DNA from: Candidatus Poribacteria bacterium
GTDB taxonomy: Bacteria; Poribacteria; WGA-4E; WGA-3G
Direction: 5' to 3'
DNA: 44,921 nucleotides
Assembly (NCBI GenBank): GCA_009841255.1
Contig: VXMD01000016.1
Span: 1 to 44,921 of the forward strand
Below, in pieces: positions 27,601 to 35,392 of the stretch. The position numbers were made by a program, and so were the translations under genes. Numbering within the stretch: position 1 is the stretch's first letter; each line of letters starts with the position of its first letter. The notes below the pieces were generated by a model that worked only from the letters and a program-made list of their open reading frames with translations, ran no database searches and had not been told where the DNA came from.

Positions 27601-28344
27601 GTGACCAGCACAGGCACGGTGTATATGGCATCTTGTGAATCGGTAGATGCTCTAAAAGTTGCGGAAGGCAGAGGTGCCGGAGGCCTAATAGACGGGACGG
27701 TGCTAAACAATTTAAGCAGTCTCAAGAGACCGACACGCTTAAAGATTGTTACAGGGGGGTACCTTGCTACATTAGGGACAATTATCTCTGTCGCCATCAC
27801 AGGCACGGATGCCGATGGTAAAACATTTACGAACGGCTCTTATCGTGGCACGGTGCAAGGCGCGTATACCCAAGAAAAATACCAAACCATCACATCTGTT
27901 CGAACGCGTTCTCGATATCATACAACTGGAACATACGAAATTTTCACAGATTTTGGCGATCTTTACAACTTGGTCATCAAACGGAGGACTTCTAACGGAA
28001 CGATAACGACCCTCTTAAGCGAAACTTTGGATATAGACAGCAACAAAGTTTTTTTAGGCGTTCACGAGACACTTTTTCATAACAATCAATTATATCTATT
28101 AGTTGTAGAGGCACACCTGAATACAGACAACACGGATACTCTTTTTGTCGATGTCCGCACCTCAGCCACAATGGCACTCTACCGATGCAACGTCACAGCG
28201 GCAAACCCCACGCTCACACGCATAGATACATGGGATTTCGTGTCTCGAGGGGCGTGTAATTTGACCGTCCACGCGGGGCGTGTGCATTTCAGCGAGCATT
28301 CGCCCGCACAGACGCTGTTCAAACCGATCAACCCTGATCTATAG
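24625..28344 (+). CDS. Large tail tip/fibre protein with Ig-like start and hub-like middle
   Basis: 1239 residues. The N-terminus (~1-130) is an Ig-like domain with the VIFNENVTGLTLDDFTL ... LTLRANAV signature also seen in the next gene. Residues ~140-330 and ~760-1239 have repeated strand blocks suggestive of beta-propellers (for example LLILLSNPEQHISDLLVQYD, THFYILISDTSS, LYLLVVEAHL). Residues ~510-680 (FRYRVEIAGRDVTPDLLGF, VNEASIDLRNEQGKY, LLFSGVINESFEPMGKATFKLNCVD) resemble the first part of a tail-hub domain. It is probably part of the tail tip that contacts the host. Start by ATG 24625 with AAGG upstream. Confidence 0.6.
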   Translation: MANATFQTIPTGSQFSQSIGADDPEDLNDFSVLVIFNENVTGLTLDDFTLTAALENVTRADYSDSVQLLTLAGENSVYLLKIRPPAPQSIYYWGRSTAHHQHSVILTLTLRANAVDQRNPVQRTRIRVSKRFPDADAETPTRLFSHSLQRATGLTATPNEIVIKHVQQLHRYSHTGTFLGTRDLGREYGEGLDYINGDYLLRGKNNVGIKRIRGSDFAEVRGYNFVQETTRFVHTRLGVLLVATRSANFLVQPYDSRDHPSDTPIEYSRLPDSGAIAHQNDFLYTEDHLYVINENDEISHVKSLNTGLSTRTRAIYQDRWFGLTSAEVHSVDIRKYRPVAINTKTTIYPVFADAGDRIDLKQFSPDAERIVFDVGYNKPPFLSINSRNELVTTAAAETCVVKLKAINRIDATETGRFGFYLIIRQARSPVWRDVSELTMRAGSRYDLFQLVSDATSIEFRAGAGFPRPAGSRLSNGVFTVGSVGGDTHFTARNGTGVSHIEITIDVVQGIGGGNPAHSAEVFRYRVEIAGRDVTPDLLGFPSVSETLDPVVINEYRVNEASIDLRNEQGKYNNATPGNFWETHGLNAGGFQNTVKIYTEHQDSRGNWIENLLFSGVINESFEPMGKATFKLNCVDISSRLRKARVQDFGTLEKWDALRKESDEDTYEGTYLPERTLVPMQVGTGEARSDRTDLDISRLELPSEGLAPENTGYMTPTAFRTAGGFLEENPVLRFKTAHRSEDVRFLMNQLAINKEVYNIEVDIPGVEVADPFLLSRGSVAFSVEPTRTTRLPVDWVHDATNDRLLILLSNPEQHISDLLVQYDMDTDAYRVLHTFDKGVAVHRIARRSATHFYILISDTSSQDGSKPPGSQRKTSDGQSFRWDAAAHGSNIRIHHYNAATRTLTEHVGRNNNFPPQLGIHYYVGFENGIYTDEFEGIAPLYRGAFKWVGSHLYYRYAKAGEFGVARVNASGTPERLLRDTAVGKWNHLNFAFDVTSTGTVYMASCESVDALKVAEGRGAGGLIDGTVLNNLSSLKRPTRLKIVTGGYLATLGTIISVAITGTDADGKTFTNGSYRGTVQGAYTQEKYQTITSVRTRSRYHTTGTYEIFTDFGDLYNLVIKRRTSNGTITTLLSETLDIDSNKVFLGVHETLFHNNQLYLLVVEAHLNTDNTDTLFVDVRTSATMALYRCNVTAANPTLTRIDTWDFVSRGACNLTVHAGRVHFSEHSPAQTLFKPINPDL

Positions 28345-28358
28345 AGAGAACGAAAAGA

Positions 28359-31300
28359 ATGGCAAACTTCTATTTTTCTTCCAGCACCCCGACAGCCGGT
28401 CAGAAGTCGTTTTACATCACACTGAATTGGAATCGGCGCGTAACAGGGCTGAGCCAATCGGATGTCACCGTCGAAGGTGGAACGATCGTCGTTTTCGAAG
28501 ATTTCGCCAGTTTGCAGAGGAGGGGTCCCACGCATATTTGGATAGATGTAGATGCGGTGCTGTCGCGGTTACGGATCACCGTTGCCGAGGATGCGGTCGA
28601 TCAAGGGAACGATGAACAGTCGATAGAATGGAATTTCGGGACACCCGTCACCTTAACAGCCGGTCAGACGCTTGCGGAGCCGGGGGGCATCGTCACCGTA
28701 ACAGCGGATTTTAATGCAGATGTCACAGGGATAACGGCGGCTGATTTTTCCGCCACGGATGCCGATGCTGCTGCCGTAACGCTTCAAAACTTCCGGGCAG
28801 ATCCCGATGATGCCTCGGTGTATAAGATCGATGCAGTGATGCCGGCATCGGGGAGCGGCACGGTCACTGTGAAGCTTGCCGAGAACGCCGCGACCGAAGG
28901 CAATACCGAAGAAACCGTCGAGATCGCGTATTCCCCTGTGAGCGTGGTCTTGACGGACGACGACACAGACGATATTATCGACTACGGCGGCACTGTGAAA
29001 CTCACAGCGACGTTTGATCGGGCGGTCACAGGGATCGCCGCTGCCGATTTTTCTGCGAACGTCGGGACGCTCTCGGGGTTCAAGAAAGTCTCCGATCGGA
29101 TCTACGAAATCACGTGGACGGCACCCGCGTCGGGGCGTGGCACGGCGACGATCACGCTCGCCGAAGACGCTGCGTCTGAAGGCAACCCCGAAATCACGCG
29201 CAGCCTCACGTATCCGACACCCCCAGCGACGGTGACGCTCTCCGCTCTGCCTACCTCGGTGTCGAACGGTGCAGCGGCCACGGTCACGGCGACCTTTAGT
29301 AAAGATGTTACAGGGGTTGACGCAGACGATTTCTCCGCGGATCAGGGGGCAGTCTCGGGGTTCACGAAAGTCTCTGCGAAGGTATATCGCGTCACGTGGA
29401 CGGCACCGACATCGGGAACAGACACGGCAACGATCACGCTCCGTGCCAATGCCGCCACCGAACGGAATGCTGTCGCGAGGGTTAAGATTGGGTATGCGCC
29501 GGCACCGCCTGCAACGGTGACGCTCACACGCGGTGCAGCCTCGGTGTTCACGGGTCGGGCGACGCGTGTCACGGCAACGTTCAGCAAAAATGTTGGCGGC
29601 GTAGCACTGGATGATTTCACAGCGGATGTCGGGACGGTCTCGACGTTCACGAAAGTCTCTGCCAAAGTGTATCGCGTCACGTGGACGGCACCCGCGTCGG
29701 GGAGTGGCACGGCAACGATCACGCTCCGTGCCAATGCCGCGACTGTTGGTAACCCGATTGCGACGGTTGAGATCGCCTACAGTCCGGAACCGCCAGCGAC
29801 GGTCACGCTGTCCGCGCTCCCGCCTTCTGTGAATTCAAGTGGCAAAGTTACTGTTACAGCGACTTATGATAAAGATGTCGCAGGGGTCGATGGCACTGAT
29901 TTCTCGGCGGATGTCGGGACGGTCTCGGGGTTTACGAAAGTCTCTGACAAGGTGTATCGTGTGATGTGGACGGCACCCGCGTCGGGGCGTGGCACGGCAA
30001 CGATCACGCTCGCCGAAGATGCGGCGACCGTGGGAAACGCGGAAGCCACTGTTGAGATTGCGTATGCGCCGATACCGCCAGCGATGGTAACGTTTGTTGC
30101 AGGTGTAACCTTCGTGGGCAACCGGAAGACGACGCTCCTCACGGCAATGTTTTCTAAGGCGGTTACAGGGCTGGCACTCGATGATTTTTCAGCGGATGTC
30201 GGGCGGCTCTCGGGGTTTACGCCCGTGTCGGCAACGGTGTATCGTGTCACGTGGACGGCACCCGCGTCGGGGCGTGGCACGGCGACGATCACACTCCGTG
30301 CGAACGCTGCGACCGTTGGCAACCCTGTTGCGACGGTTGAGATTGGACACAGTCCGGAACCCGATGCGACGCTCACAGCAGGTCCCGAATTCTCGGATAC
30401 TTACGATGAGACGCTCGGTTACAATGTTTTGCCTGAAAGTCTCGGTGCATTGAAGCGTGTGTATCCAAACGGCGCGGTCGTGTCATTGGGAAACGTCTAT
30501 TATACCGACAGACCCTACAATATCGCCCAGACGCGGATGCTCAGTATCGAGGATGACCTGCATCTGTGCGCAGGCTACGGGAATATAGATGAAGTGCTGC
30601 GATATAACTCGCCGGCAAGCCAAGCGGACAATATGGTGCATATCGTCTACGGGAAGACGCTGCATTACGTGCTTCCGCAGTTCTCGCCAACAGGGAGCGT
30701 CTATGCGGGATTGGCGACGCTCGCCAAGGATATCAACGCCACGCTCTCTTTCGAGAAAAATCTGATCATGATCGCCGATCGGCGTCCGTATCGTGCATCA
30801 ACGCAGGGCGCAACGGGGACCGGAACACGGGATTTAAGTTTCAGCGATGCGAACAAGGCGTTTCCAAAAAGCGGATACCTGTTCATCGGGAAAGAGATCC
30901 TCAAGTATACAGGTATTTCAGGGGGTGCGTTCACGGGGATTACGCGTGGGGTGTTAGGCGCTGCTGTTCAGGACCACCCCGATAAGAGTCGGATTTTGTA
31001 TCTCGACACGCTCATCAAGTCGGAGGGTGTTGGGCAACCCTACAAGACGATCACGCTCCAAGCCGATGTTAACCGAATTTTCAACGTCATTCGGGATTCT
31101 GCGGGGATTGTGGAGGTGCGGGACGAAGATAGCATTGCGCGGTATGGGGAACGTCCATACATCTTGGAATTAGGGCTGACCCGGCATGAGAAGGCGTGGA
31201 TTGAGGAGGTCTTTCAATCCTATCTGGAGGAACTATCAACCCTTCAGCAGATTGTGAATATCCAAGTGGTTCCGGATTTTAGCTTACGATTGGGACAAAT

Positions 31301-31397
31301 TGTCAGTTTCACCTATGCGGGGATCTTTCGAGCGATGCGCATCATCAGTATCCGATATGAACGAACTGCGACGCATATTCGCGGGCGGACGCTGTGA
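28359..31397 (+). CDS. Tail hub/tip protein with seven Ig-like (Big_12-type) repeats
   Basis: 1012 residues. Seven Ig-like repeats of ~90 residues fill residues 1-~670; each has F(S/D)KxVTGxxxxDFSAD, GTVSGFTKVSxKVYRVTWTAP, SGxGTATITLxxxAAT and a closing VEIAYxPxPPATV. Repeats 2-7 are close to each other, the first is degenerate. The C-terminal ~310 residues form the hub-like part: HLCAGYGNIDEVLRYNSPAS, LATLAKDINATLSFEKNLIMI, an ILKYTGISGGAFTGITRGVLG loop, and a final SLRLGQIVSFTYAGIFRAMRIISIRYE typical of phage tail-hub C-termini. Likely tail tip with adhesive Ig spacers. Confidence 0.65.
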   Translation: MANFYFSSSTPTAGQKSFYITLNWNRRVTGLSQSDVTVEGGTIVVFEDFASLQRRGPTHIWIDVDAVLSRLRITVAEDAVDQGNDEQSIEWNFGTPVTLTAGQTLAEPGGIVTVTADFNADVTGITAADFSATDADAAAVTLQNFRADPDDASVYKIDAVMPASGSGTVTVKLAENAATEGNTEETVEIAYSPVSVVLTDDDTDDIIDYGGTVKLTATFDRAVTGIAAADFSANVGTLSGFKKVSDRIYEITWTAPASGRGTATITLAEDAASEGNPEITRSLTYPTPPATVTLSALPTSVSNGAAATVTATFSKDVTGVDADDFSADQGAVSGFTKVSAKVYRVTWTAPTSGTDTATITLRANAATERNAVARVKIGYAPAPPATVTLTRGAASVFTGRATRVTATFSKNVGGVALDDFTADVGTVSTFTKVSAKVYRVTWTAPASGSGTATITLRANAATVGNPIATVEIAYSPEPPATVTLSALPPSVNSSGKVTVTATYDKDVAGVDGTDFSADVGTVSGFTKVSDKVYRVMWTAPASGRGTATITLAEDAATVGNAEATVEIAYAPIPPAMVTFVAGVTFVGNRKTTLLTAMFSKAVTGLALDDFSADVGRLSGFTPVSATVYRVTWTAPASGRGTATITLRANAATVGNPVATVEIGHSPEPDATLTAGPEFSDTYDETLGYNVLPESLGALKRVYPNGAVVSLGNVYYTDRPYNIAQTRMLSIEDDLHLCAGYGNIDEVLRYNSPASQADNMVHIVYGKTLHYVLPQFSPTGSVYAGLATLAKDINATLSFEKNLIMIADRRPYRASTQGATGTGTRDLSFSDANKAFPKSGYLFIGKEILKYTGISGGAFTGITRGVLGAAVQDHPDKSRILYLDTLIKSEGVGQPYKTITLQADVNRIFNVIRDSAGIVEVRDEDSIARYGERPYILELGLTRHEKAWIEEVFQSYLEELSTLQQIVNIQVVPDFSLRLGQIVSFTYAGIFRAMRIISIRYERTATHIRGRTL

Positions 31398-31461
31398 GGG
31401 ACTCTCACAGTTCATCACTGGTCGGGAATCTCGCCGGCGGAAGAGAGGGAGGGTAGCAGAT

Positions 31462-31551
31462 ATGGAATTAGGAGAAGTGTCGACATCTGACGCAGACTGG
31501 AACGCTCAGGGACAAAGCATCGGAGCGTTACGAATGGGGTTCCTTCTATAG
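31462..31551 (+). CDS. Very small ORF after the tail genes (doubtful)
   Basis: MELGEVSTSDADWNAQGQSI... 29 residues, with GGAGGG ~8 nt upstream of the ATG. The same frame is open further upstream, overlapping the hub gene end. No homology is recognised. It may be non-coding. Confidence 0.2.
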   Translation: MELGEVSTSDADWNAQGQSIGALRMGFLL

Positions 31552-31634
31552 AGGGGACCCCTATCTCTTTAAAAAATATTTATCGTTACACAACAAAAAG
31601 AAAGACGCGTGTTCCGCTCAGAGACGGTTTCGCC

Positions 31635-31925
31635 GTAATTGTTGTTTAACGATTTTAATATTTTAACATAGTTTTAAATGTTTTAAGGGTGCGATGCGCC
31701 CACGCCATACCTAAGTTCCCAGACTTTAATATGAACGTTTATGGGGTGAAGTATGAACGTTTGTGGGGTTAAACATGAACGTTTGTGGGGAAAGGGTAGG
31801 CATTCCTTAAAGTGAACGTCTATGGGGAAAACCGTAAAAGATGGGGGTAACCCCCGTGGATTCCTGATTGTATCTGGAAGATAATTCAGGCGTTTTGACT
31901 TTAAAGTGAACGTTTATGGGGTTAA
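31635..31925 (+). other. Iteron-type plasmid replication origin
   Basis: An AT-rich stretch (31635-31690, with four TTTTAA motifs) is followed by five direct repeats of TGAACGTTTRTGGGG and then the rep promoter and gene. An AT-rich unwinding region beside phased iterons, upstream of a Rep_3 gene, is the standard layout of iteron plasmid origins. I found no clear DnaA box. Position and function are inferred from layout. Confidence 0.8.
31732..31921 (+). repeat. Five iterons, consensus TGAACGTTTRTGGGG
   Basis: Copies at 31732-31746, 31754-31768, 31776-31790, 31813-31827 (one change, GTC) and 31907-31921. The first three are exactly 22 bp apart, i.e. two helical turns, as expected for binding of an initiator on one DNA face. 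The last copy is just upstream of the rep -35 box and may mediate autoregulation. Confidence 0.9.
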
Positions 31926-31940
31926 ATATGAAAAATTATG

Positions 31941-31969
31941 TTGACAACTGTTCATATTCATTGTAAAAT
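31941..31969 (+). promoter_or_regulatory. Sigma70 promoter of the rep gene
   Basis: TTGACA (31941-31946), 17-bp spacer, TAAAAT (31964-31969). GGGAGG precedes the rep ATG at 32016. The distal iteron ends 19 bp upstream. Confidence 0.8.
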
Positions 31970-32015
31970 GGTTGTCGGTGCGGTTTTTTAACTATTAACA
32001 CGGGAGGCGCAGAGA

Positions 32016-33365
32016 ATGCATCAAGACTCAAACACATCCACCGCTTTAGCTGTGGGAAGGGCCAACTTAGCGAAGATCAACGAAGTCGTCAAGGCGAGTC
32101 CAGCGATACAGATTCAGAGCAAAATCTCGCTTTTGCAACGTCGGGCGTGGAACGTGCTCCTCGCCAACGCCTACAATGAACTCCCGAATCAGGAGATTCA
32201 TCGTGTCAGTATGGTCGAGTTGGCAGCAAAACTCGGTTTCGATAGCAAGAACGAAGACTACTTGAAAGAGGTGTTAAGGCAACTCCGGGCGTGTGAAGTT
32301 GAATGGAATCTCCTGAACAAAGACAACAAGCAGAAGTGGGGTGTCGCGGGTCTATTGGCTTCTGTTGAGATCGAAGACGGCATCTGTACGTATGCCTTTG
32401 CACCGCATCTGCGTCTCAGGCTCTACAACCCACGCGTCTACGCCAAGTTGAACTTACGTCTGCAAAACCGGTTCAGAAGCCAGTATGCGTTGGTTTTGTG
32501 GGAACTGTGTTTTGACTACTTTGATACCGAACGGGGCGAGGGCGAAACGCCGTTTATGACACTCGATATGTTTAGAAAACTTCTCGGGATCGGAAGCGAT
32601 GAGTATCTGGCGTTCAGTATCTTCAACCGTGCCGTGATTAAACCCGCCATCAAGGAGATCAATAAAGAGACGGACTATTTTGTAGAAGTCGAACAGAAAC
32701 GCATTGGACGTCGGATCGGCGAGTTGAAGTTCCGTATCACGAAAGTCAAGGTATTACCGGTTCAGGAATCGCTGTTCCCGGATATAGAGAACCTCCCGCT
32801 GGTTGCCGTTGAACTCGTCCAAGCGGGGATCGAGCGACCGATGGCACTGAAGATCGCCAGTCAGGAGTGGGATCTCGTGAGCCCCGACAAGTTGCCACCG
32901 GTGGGCGCGTATCCGGATTTTCTGGGGTATGTTTCTGAGAAGATTGAGATGTCGCTGTATGCCGAAAACGTCAAAAATCGTGGCGGTTTTATTATTCAAG
33001 CGATCCGTGAAAATTATCAGGACACGAAGGTGCGAAAGGCGCGTGAGGAACGCGCCGAGAAAGTTAGAGAGAAGGCACTTGAGGACCTGACAGAGGAGTT
33101 TAGGGTCAAAAAAGGCAATATTATTCGGCAGGCGATCCAGATGGATCCGGAGTTGGTTGAATCCGCAGCGACACGTATCACGTCCTATTTCGTTCGTGAA
33201 CGGCTCGACGGTCATGATACCGTGATGGAGGTGTATCAGAAAGGCGGGATGGTGAAAGCAGAGATCGACGGTATCCTTGCAGCGGAGTTCTGTCATGAGT
33301 TATTGGCACCCGTAATTGCGGCGTATGAGGATGAAAGGGACAGGCTATTGGAAGCGGAGGGTTAG
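32016..33365 (+). CDS. Replication initiator, Rep_3/RepB family
   Basis: 449-residue initiator. Residues ~33-240 show the two winged-helix domains of Rep_3 proteins: IQIQSKISLLQRRAWNVLLANA at the start, VSMVELAAKLGF and LKEVLRQLRACEVEWN as helices, then LNLRLQNRFRSQYALVLWELCFDYF (145-169), the most conserved family segment, and TPFMTLDMFRKLLGI. The family usually ends near 250-320 residues, so the extra ~150-residue charged C-terminus is unusual. It follows an iteron array and a consensus promoter, and likely binds the iterons to start replication and repress itself. Its presence right after phage tail genes argues for a phage-plasmid. Confidence 0.88.
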   Translation: MHQDSNTSTALAVGRANLAKINEVVKASPAIQIQSKISLLQRRAWNVLLANAYNELPNQEIHRVSMVELAAKLGFDSKNEDYLKEVLRQLRACEVEWNLLNKDNKQKWGVAGLLASVEIEDGICTYAFAPHLRLRLYNPRVYAKLNLRLQNRFRSQYALVLWELCFDYFDTERGEGETPFMTLDMFRKLLGIGSDEYLAFSIFNRAVIKPAIKEINKETDYFVEVEQKRIGRRIGELKFRITKVKVLPVQESLFPDIENLPLVAVELVQAGIERPMALKIASQEWDLVSPDKLPPVGAYPDFLGYVSEKIEMSLYAENVKNRGGFIIQAIRENYQDTKVRKAREERAEKVREKALEDLTEEFRVKKGNIIRQAIQMDPELVESAATRITSYFVRERLDGHDTVMEVYQKGGMVKAEIDGILAAEFCHELLAPVIAAYEDERDRLLEAEG

Positions 33366-33369
33366 ATTG

Positions 33370-33415
33370 GAAGCGGATTTACCCCCGTACCCCCCGCAGG
33401 CAGGGGGAAATGCAG
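33370..33415 (+). repeat. Dispersed hairpin repeat (GCGGATTTACCCCC...), copy 1
   Basis: GCGGATTTACCCCC, then CCCCC-GCAGGCA-GGGGG and AAATG. The partner is at 33911-33953. It lies just after the rep stop and may act as a weak terminator. Confidence 0.6.
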
Positions 33416-33520
33416 GCACGCTGTCGAATAATAGGATACACGCTTTGGGAAAAGTTAATCCAAAGCATGCTTGACGAATCTTTCTTAAAGACACGCATAC
33501 AACAGAAATGGAGGAGAGTT

Positions 33521-33847
33521 ATGTCTAAACTCACGCACGCACAAATCATCGCCGCAAGACTCTGGTTCGCGGGCGGTCCAAAGAGAACGCCAAAGCAGAT
33601 AAAAACGCAAGCCCAACGGTTTGATATAACCGAGGCTGAGGTTCTCGAAATCCTAAAACGTCCGGAGTATGTAAAGGCAGTAAGAGCCCTCATGATTTCT
33701 ACCAGATCACCGAGAAATATCATTGAATGGCTACACAATTACGCCCCTAAAAAGTTTGGAGAGCACATGGGATTGTCTGAAGACGTTGCAGCTGCCCTCA
33801 TGGATGCAGTGCGCAGCGAAGCTTATCTGGAGCAACAATACGAATGA
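33521..33847 (+). CDS. Small conserved-looking phage protein of unknown function
   Basis: 108 residues from ATG 33521, chosen for GGAGG 6 nt upstream; the longer open frame from 33410 reads through hairpin repeat sequence. The sequence (MSKLTHAQIIAARLWFAGG, PKQIKTQAQRFDITEAEVLEILKRPEYVKAVRAL, GEHMGLSEDVAAALMDAV) is helical with a helix-turn-helix-like segment (ITEAEVLEILKRPEY). It could be a small terminase-like or regulatory DNA-binding protein. I do not recognise a family. Confidence 0.55.
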   Translation: MSKLTHAQIIAARLWFAGGPKRTPKQIKTQAQRFDITEAEVLEILKRPEYVKAVRALMISTRSPRNIIEWLHNYAPKKFGEHMGLSEDVAAALMDAVRSEAYLEQQYE

Positions 33848-33910
33848 GGAAACATGATGCGACTGAAAATCATCATAGATGTCGCTGATCAACTCACACA
33901 CCCGAGCGGA

Positions 33911-33953
33911 TGGACGCGGATTTACCCCCCGCAAGCAGGGGGGAAATGTGTCG
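33911..33953 (+). repeat. Dispersed hairpin repeat (GCGGATTTACCCCC...), copy 2
   Basis: CGCGGATTTA followed by CCCCCC-GCAAGCA-GGGGGG and AAATG; the partner is at 33370-33415. The two copies bracket the small gene at 33521-33847. Confidence 0.6.
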
Positions 33954-33987
33954 GTTTTAGGCGCAAGTTCTAATTGAGCATAAAAGC

Positions 33988-34055
33988 GGCTTCGTTAATT
34001 AACGATGCTATTTTTACGCCAGTTTGCTACACGTGGGATGTCGGGTTTCGCTGCA
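33988..34055 (+). repeat. Composite dispersed repeat with palindrome CGTTAATTAACG
   Basis: First half GGCTTCGTTAATTAACGAT... matches 16660-16697; second half CAGTTTGCTACACGTGGGATG... matches 24425-24459. It lies in the 33848-34240 gap, which otherwise contains a doubtful 39-codon ORF (34100-34219, MRIRDLTHTPIILALG) and nothing else clear. Confidence 0.65.
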
Positions 34056-34240
34056 AATTAGAAAAGGAGACAGGGGCGGGCACCCGCTCCCGAAACACCA
34101 TGAGAATCAGAGATTTGACCCACACCCCTATCATCTTAGCACTGGGCACCGAACGTCTATACCTCAAACCGACACATCCGCCTGCGATCGTGCGATGGAT
34201 GCAAAAGCATACGCAATAAGCAGGGTTGGGATCGGTTAAA

Positions 34241-34561
34241 TTAGGTTTCACGCTTTTCAGAGGTTAAGCTACTCCATTCTGCTTCGGTGAGTCGCCAACC
34301 AATTCTCTTTACACCTGATGGACTCCGCAGAGCCTCAACCCGACCCTCTTTTTCTAACTCGTTTAGAAGTTTGGTTTTATGTATGCGACCAAAGGGATCA
34401 TTAGGCGGTGGGGTGTCTTTCCTATATGTCCCTAATACTTTGCCTATATCGCTGGTGCGCATATTGTAGTCCCATCCATTCTCATGAGCGTCCTTTAGAA
34501 GAACATGTATGATTTCGTTCTTCATTAGTGTCAGCACTTGATCTCTGTAATGTTTACGCAT
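34241..34561 (-). CDS. Winged-helix-like small protein
   Basis: 106 residues. The second ATG (34561) is preferred because GGAGG lies 6 nt before it. The sequence runs MRKHYRDQVLTLMKNEIIHVLL, TSDIGKVLGTY, HKTKLLNELEKEGRVEALRSPSGVKRIGWRLTEAEW (read in segments): helix, recognition helix and a wing ending in Trp, as in winged-helix regulators. It is the last gene of the - strand island and follows the interrupted HNH gene. Function unknown, DNA binding plausible. Confidence 0.55.
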   Translation of the reverse strand: MRKHYRDQVLTLMKNEIIHVLLKDAHENGWDYNMRTSDIGKVLGTYRKDTPPPNDPFGRIHKTKLLNELEKEGRVEALRSPSGVKRIGWRLTEAEWSSLTSEKRET

Positions 34562-34580
34562 TTTTGCCTCCATATTGGTT

Positions 34581-34604
34581 CATAATAAGTAATTTTGAAC
34601 GTGG
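34581..34604 (+). repeat. Degenerate copy of the transposon terminal repeat
   Basis: ATAATAAGTAATTTTGAACG.. aligns with the left terminal repeat of the 34970-37774 element (GCAATAAGTAGTTTTGGACT..) with about six changes. Both directly abut the stop codon of a homologous HNH gene, so this looks like the decayed left end of an older copy of the same element family. Confidence 0.6.
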
Positions 34605-34969
34605 CTAATTCAGAAAAATAGACAGAAGTGTTCCCTTAAGCCATCGTATAGCTCTTTCAAGAATAGACGGATTTTCTCTTAGATTCCCTATCCCAGTATT
34701 ACATCTATTGCAAATCCAACCTCTGATTTCACCTGTCTCATGGTTATGATCTAAGTTGACATCTCTATTTTTCTCAACAATTATGGTGCTGTCACAGACA
34801 ATACAATAAAATTCCGAGCCTATTTCAGGTCTTGGATTCCTTTCTTCATATTCACGTCTGACTTTGGCAGGTATAGGCTTCTTGCTCGCTCGACATTCTT
34901 GACATTCACTTCGCCAAACACTGGGGCGATTACGCTCAAAAGCCTCAATCGGTAAAAATCTTTTTGTAA
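34605..34969 (-). pseudogene. 3' part of an endonuclease VII-type HNH gene split by a transposon
   Basis: Reads on the - strand as ...TKRFLPIEAFERNRP, then RREYEERNPRPEIG, YCIVCDSTIIVEKNRDV, LDHNHETGEIRGWICNRCN and RWLKGTLLSIFLN, then TAG at 34605. It has no start codon here because the element at 34970 interrupts it. Joining 37852-37783 plus one copy of TTTTGTAA to 34961-34605 restores an intact 144-residue frame. The HNH motif LDHNHETGEIRG and two CxxC pairs are kept. It is closely similar to the intact HNH gene at 34994-35392, mainly over the last ~80 residues. Confidence 0.85.
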
Positions 34970-34993
34970 CGCAATAAGTAGTTTTGGACTTGG

Positions 34994-35392
34994 CTAATTG
35001 AGAAAAATGGATAAAAGTGTTCCCTTAAGCCACTGTATAGCACGCCTAAGCATAGAGATATTATCCTTCAATTTTCCAATTCCAGTATTGCAATCGTTAC
35101 AAATATAACCTCTAATTTCTCCCGTTTGATGGTTATGATCTAAGCAAACATCTCTGTTATTTTGAACAATCATCGTCCGCTGACAAACTTTGCAATAGAA
35201 ACTATCCCCTATTTGAGGTCTTGGGTATTTAGATTCGTATTCCCTTCGCAATTTTGCAGGTGCTTGAGGGAAAGGTTTTTCCTTCTTCCGACACTCTTTG
35301 CAAACACTTCTGTATTTATCAGGGCGGTTACGTTCAAAATAGACTTTTTCTATCAGAAGTCTTTGGCATTCTTTACAATACTTCTTCTTCAA
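34994..35392 (-). CDS. Endonuclease VII-type HNH nuclease, transposon passenger
   Basis: 132 residues from TTG 35392, preferred because AAAAGGA lies 8 nt upstream and it leaves only a 20-nt overlap with the methyltransferase; an ATG at 35440 is possible. Motifs: zinc pairs CKEC (start) and CKEC near residue 25, CKVC, then the HNH core CLDHNHQTGEIRGYICNDCN typical of T4 endonuclease VII-like recombination/homing nucleases. The stop codon abuts the terminal inverted repeat. It is downstream of a DNA methyltransferase in the same operon, so a restriction-like or homing role is possible. Confidence 0.85.
   Translation of the reverse strand: MKKKYCKECQRLLIEKVYFERNRPDKYRSVCKECRKKEKPFPQAPAKLRREYESKYPRPQIGDSFYCKVCQRTMIVQNNRDVCLDHNHQTGEIRGYICNDCNTGIGKLKDNISMLRRAIQWLKGTLLSIFLN

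Noticed and set aside
28600..30400. CRISPR-like or tandem repeat array
   Set aside because: The repetition follows ~270-bp coding units for Ig-like domains; no short identical repeats with unique spacers.
31360..31420. ORF starting MNELRRIF overlapping the hub gene end
   Set aside because: No ribosome site and low-complexity Arg-rich start; only the short 31462 start has weak support.
33974..34219. 81-codon ORF as a gene
   Set aside because: Most of it is the dispersed repeat; only a 39-codon remainder has a possible start and nothing supports it strongly.
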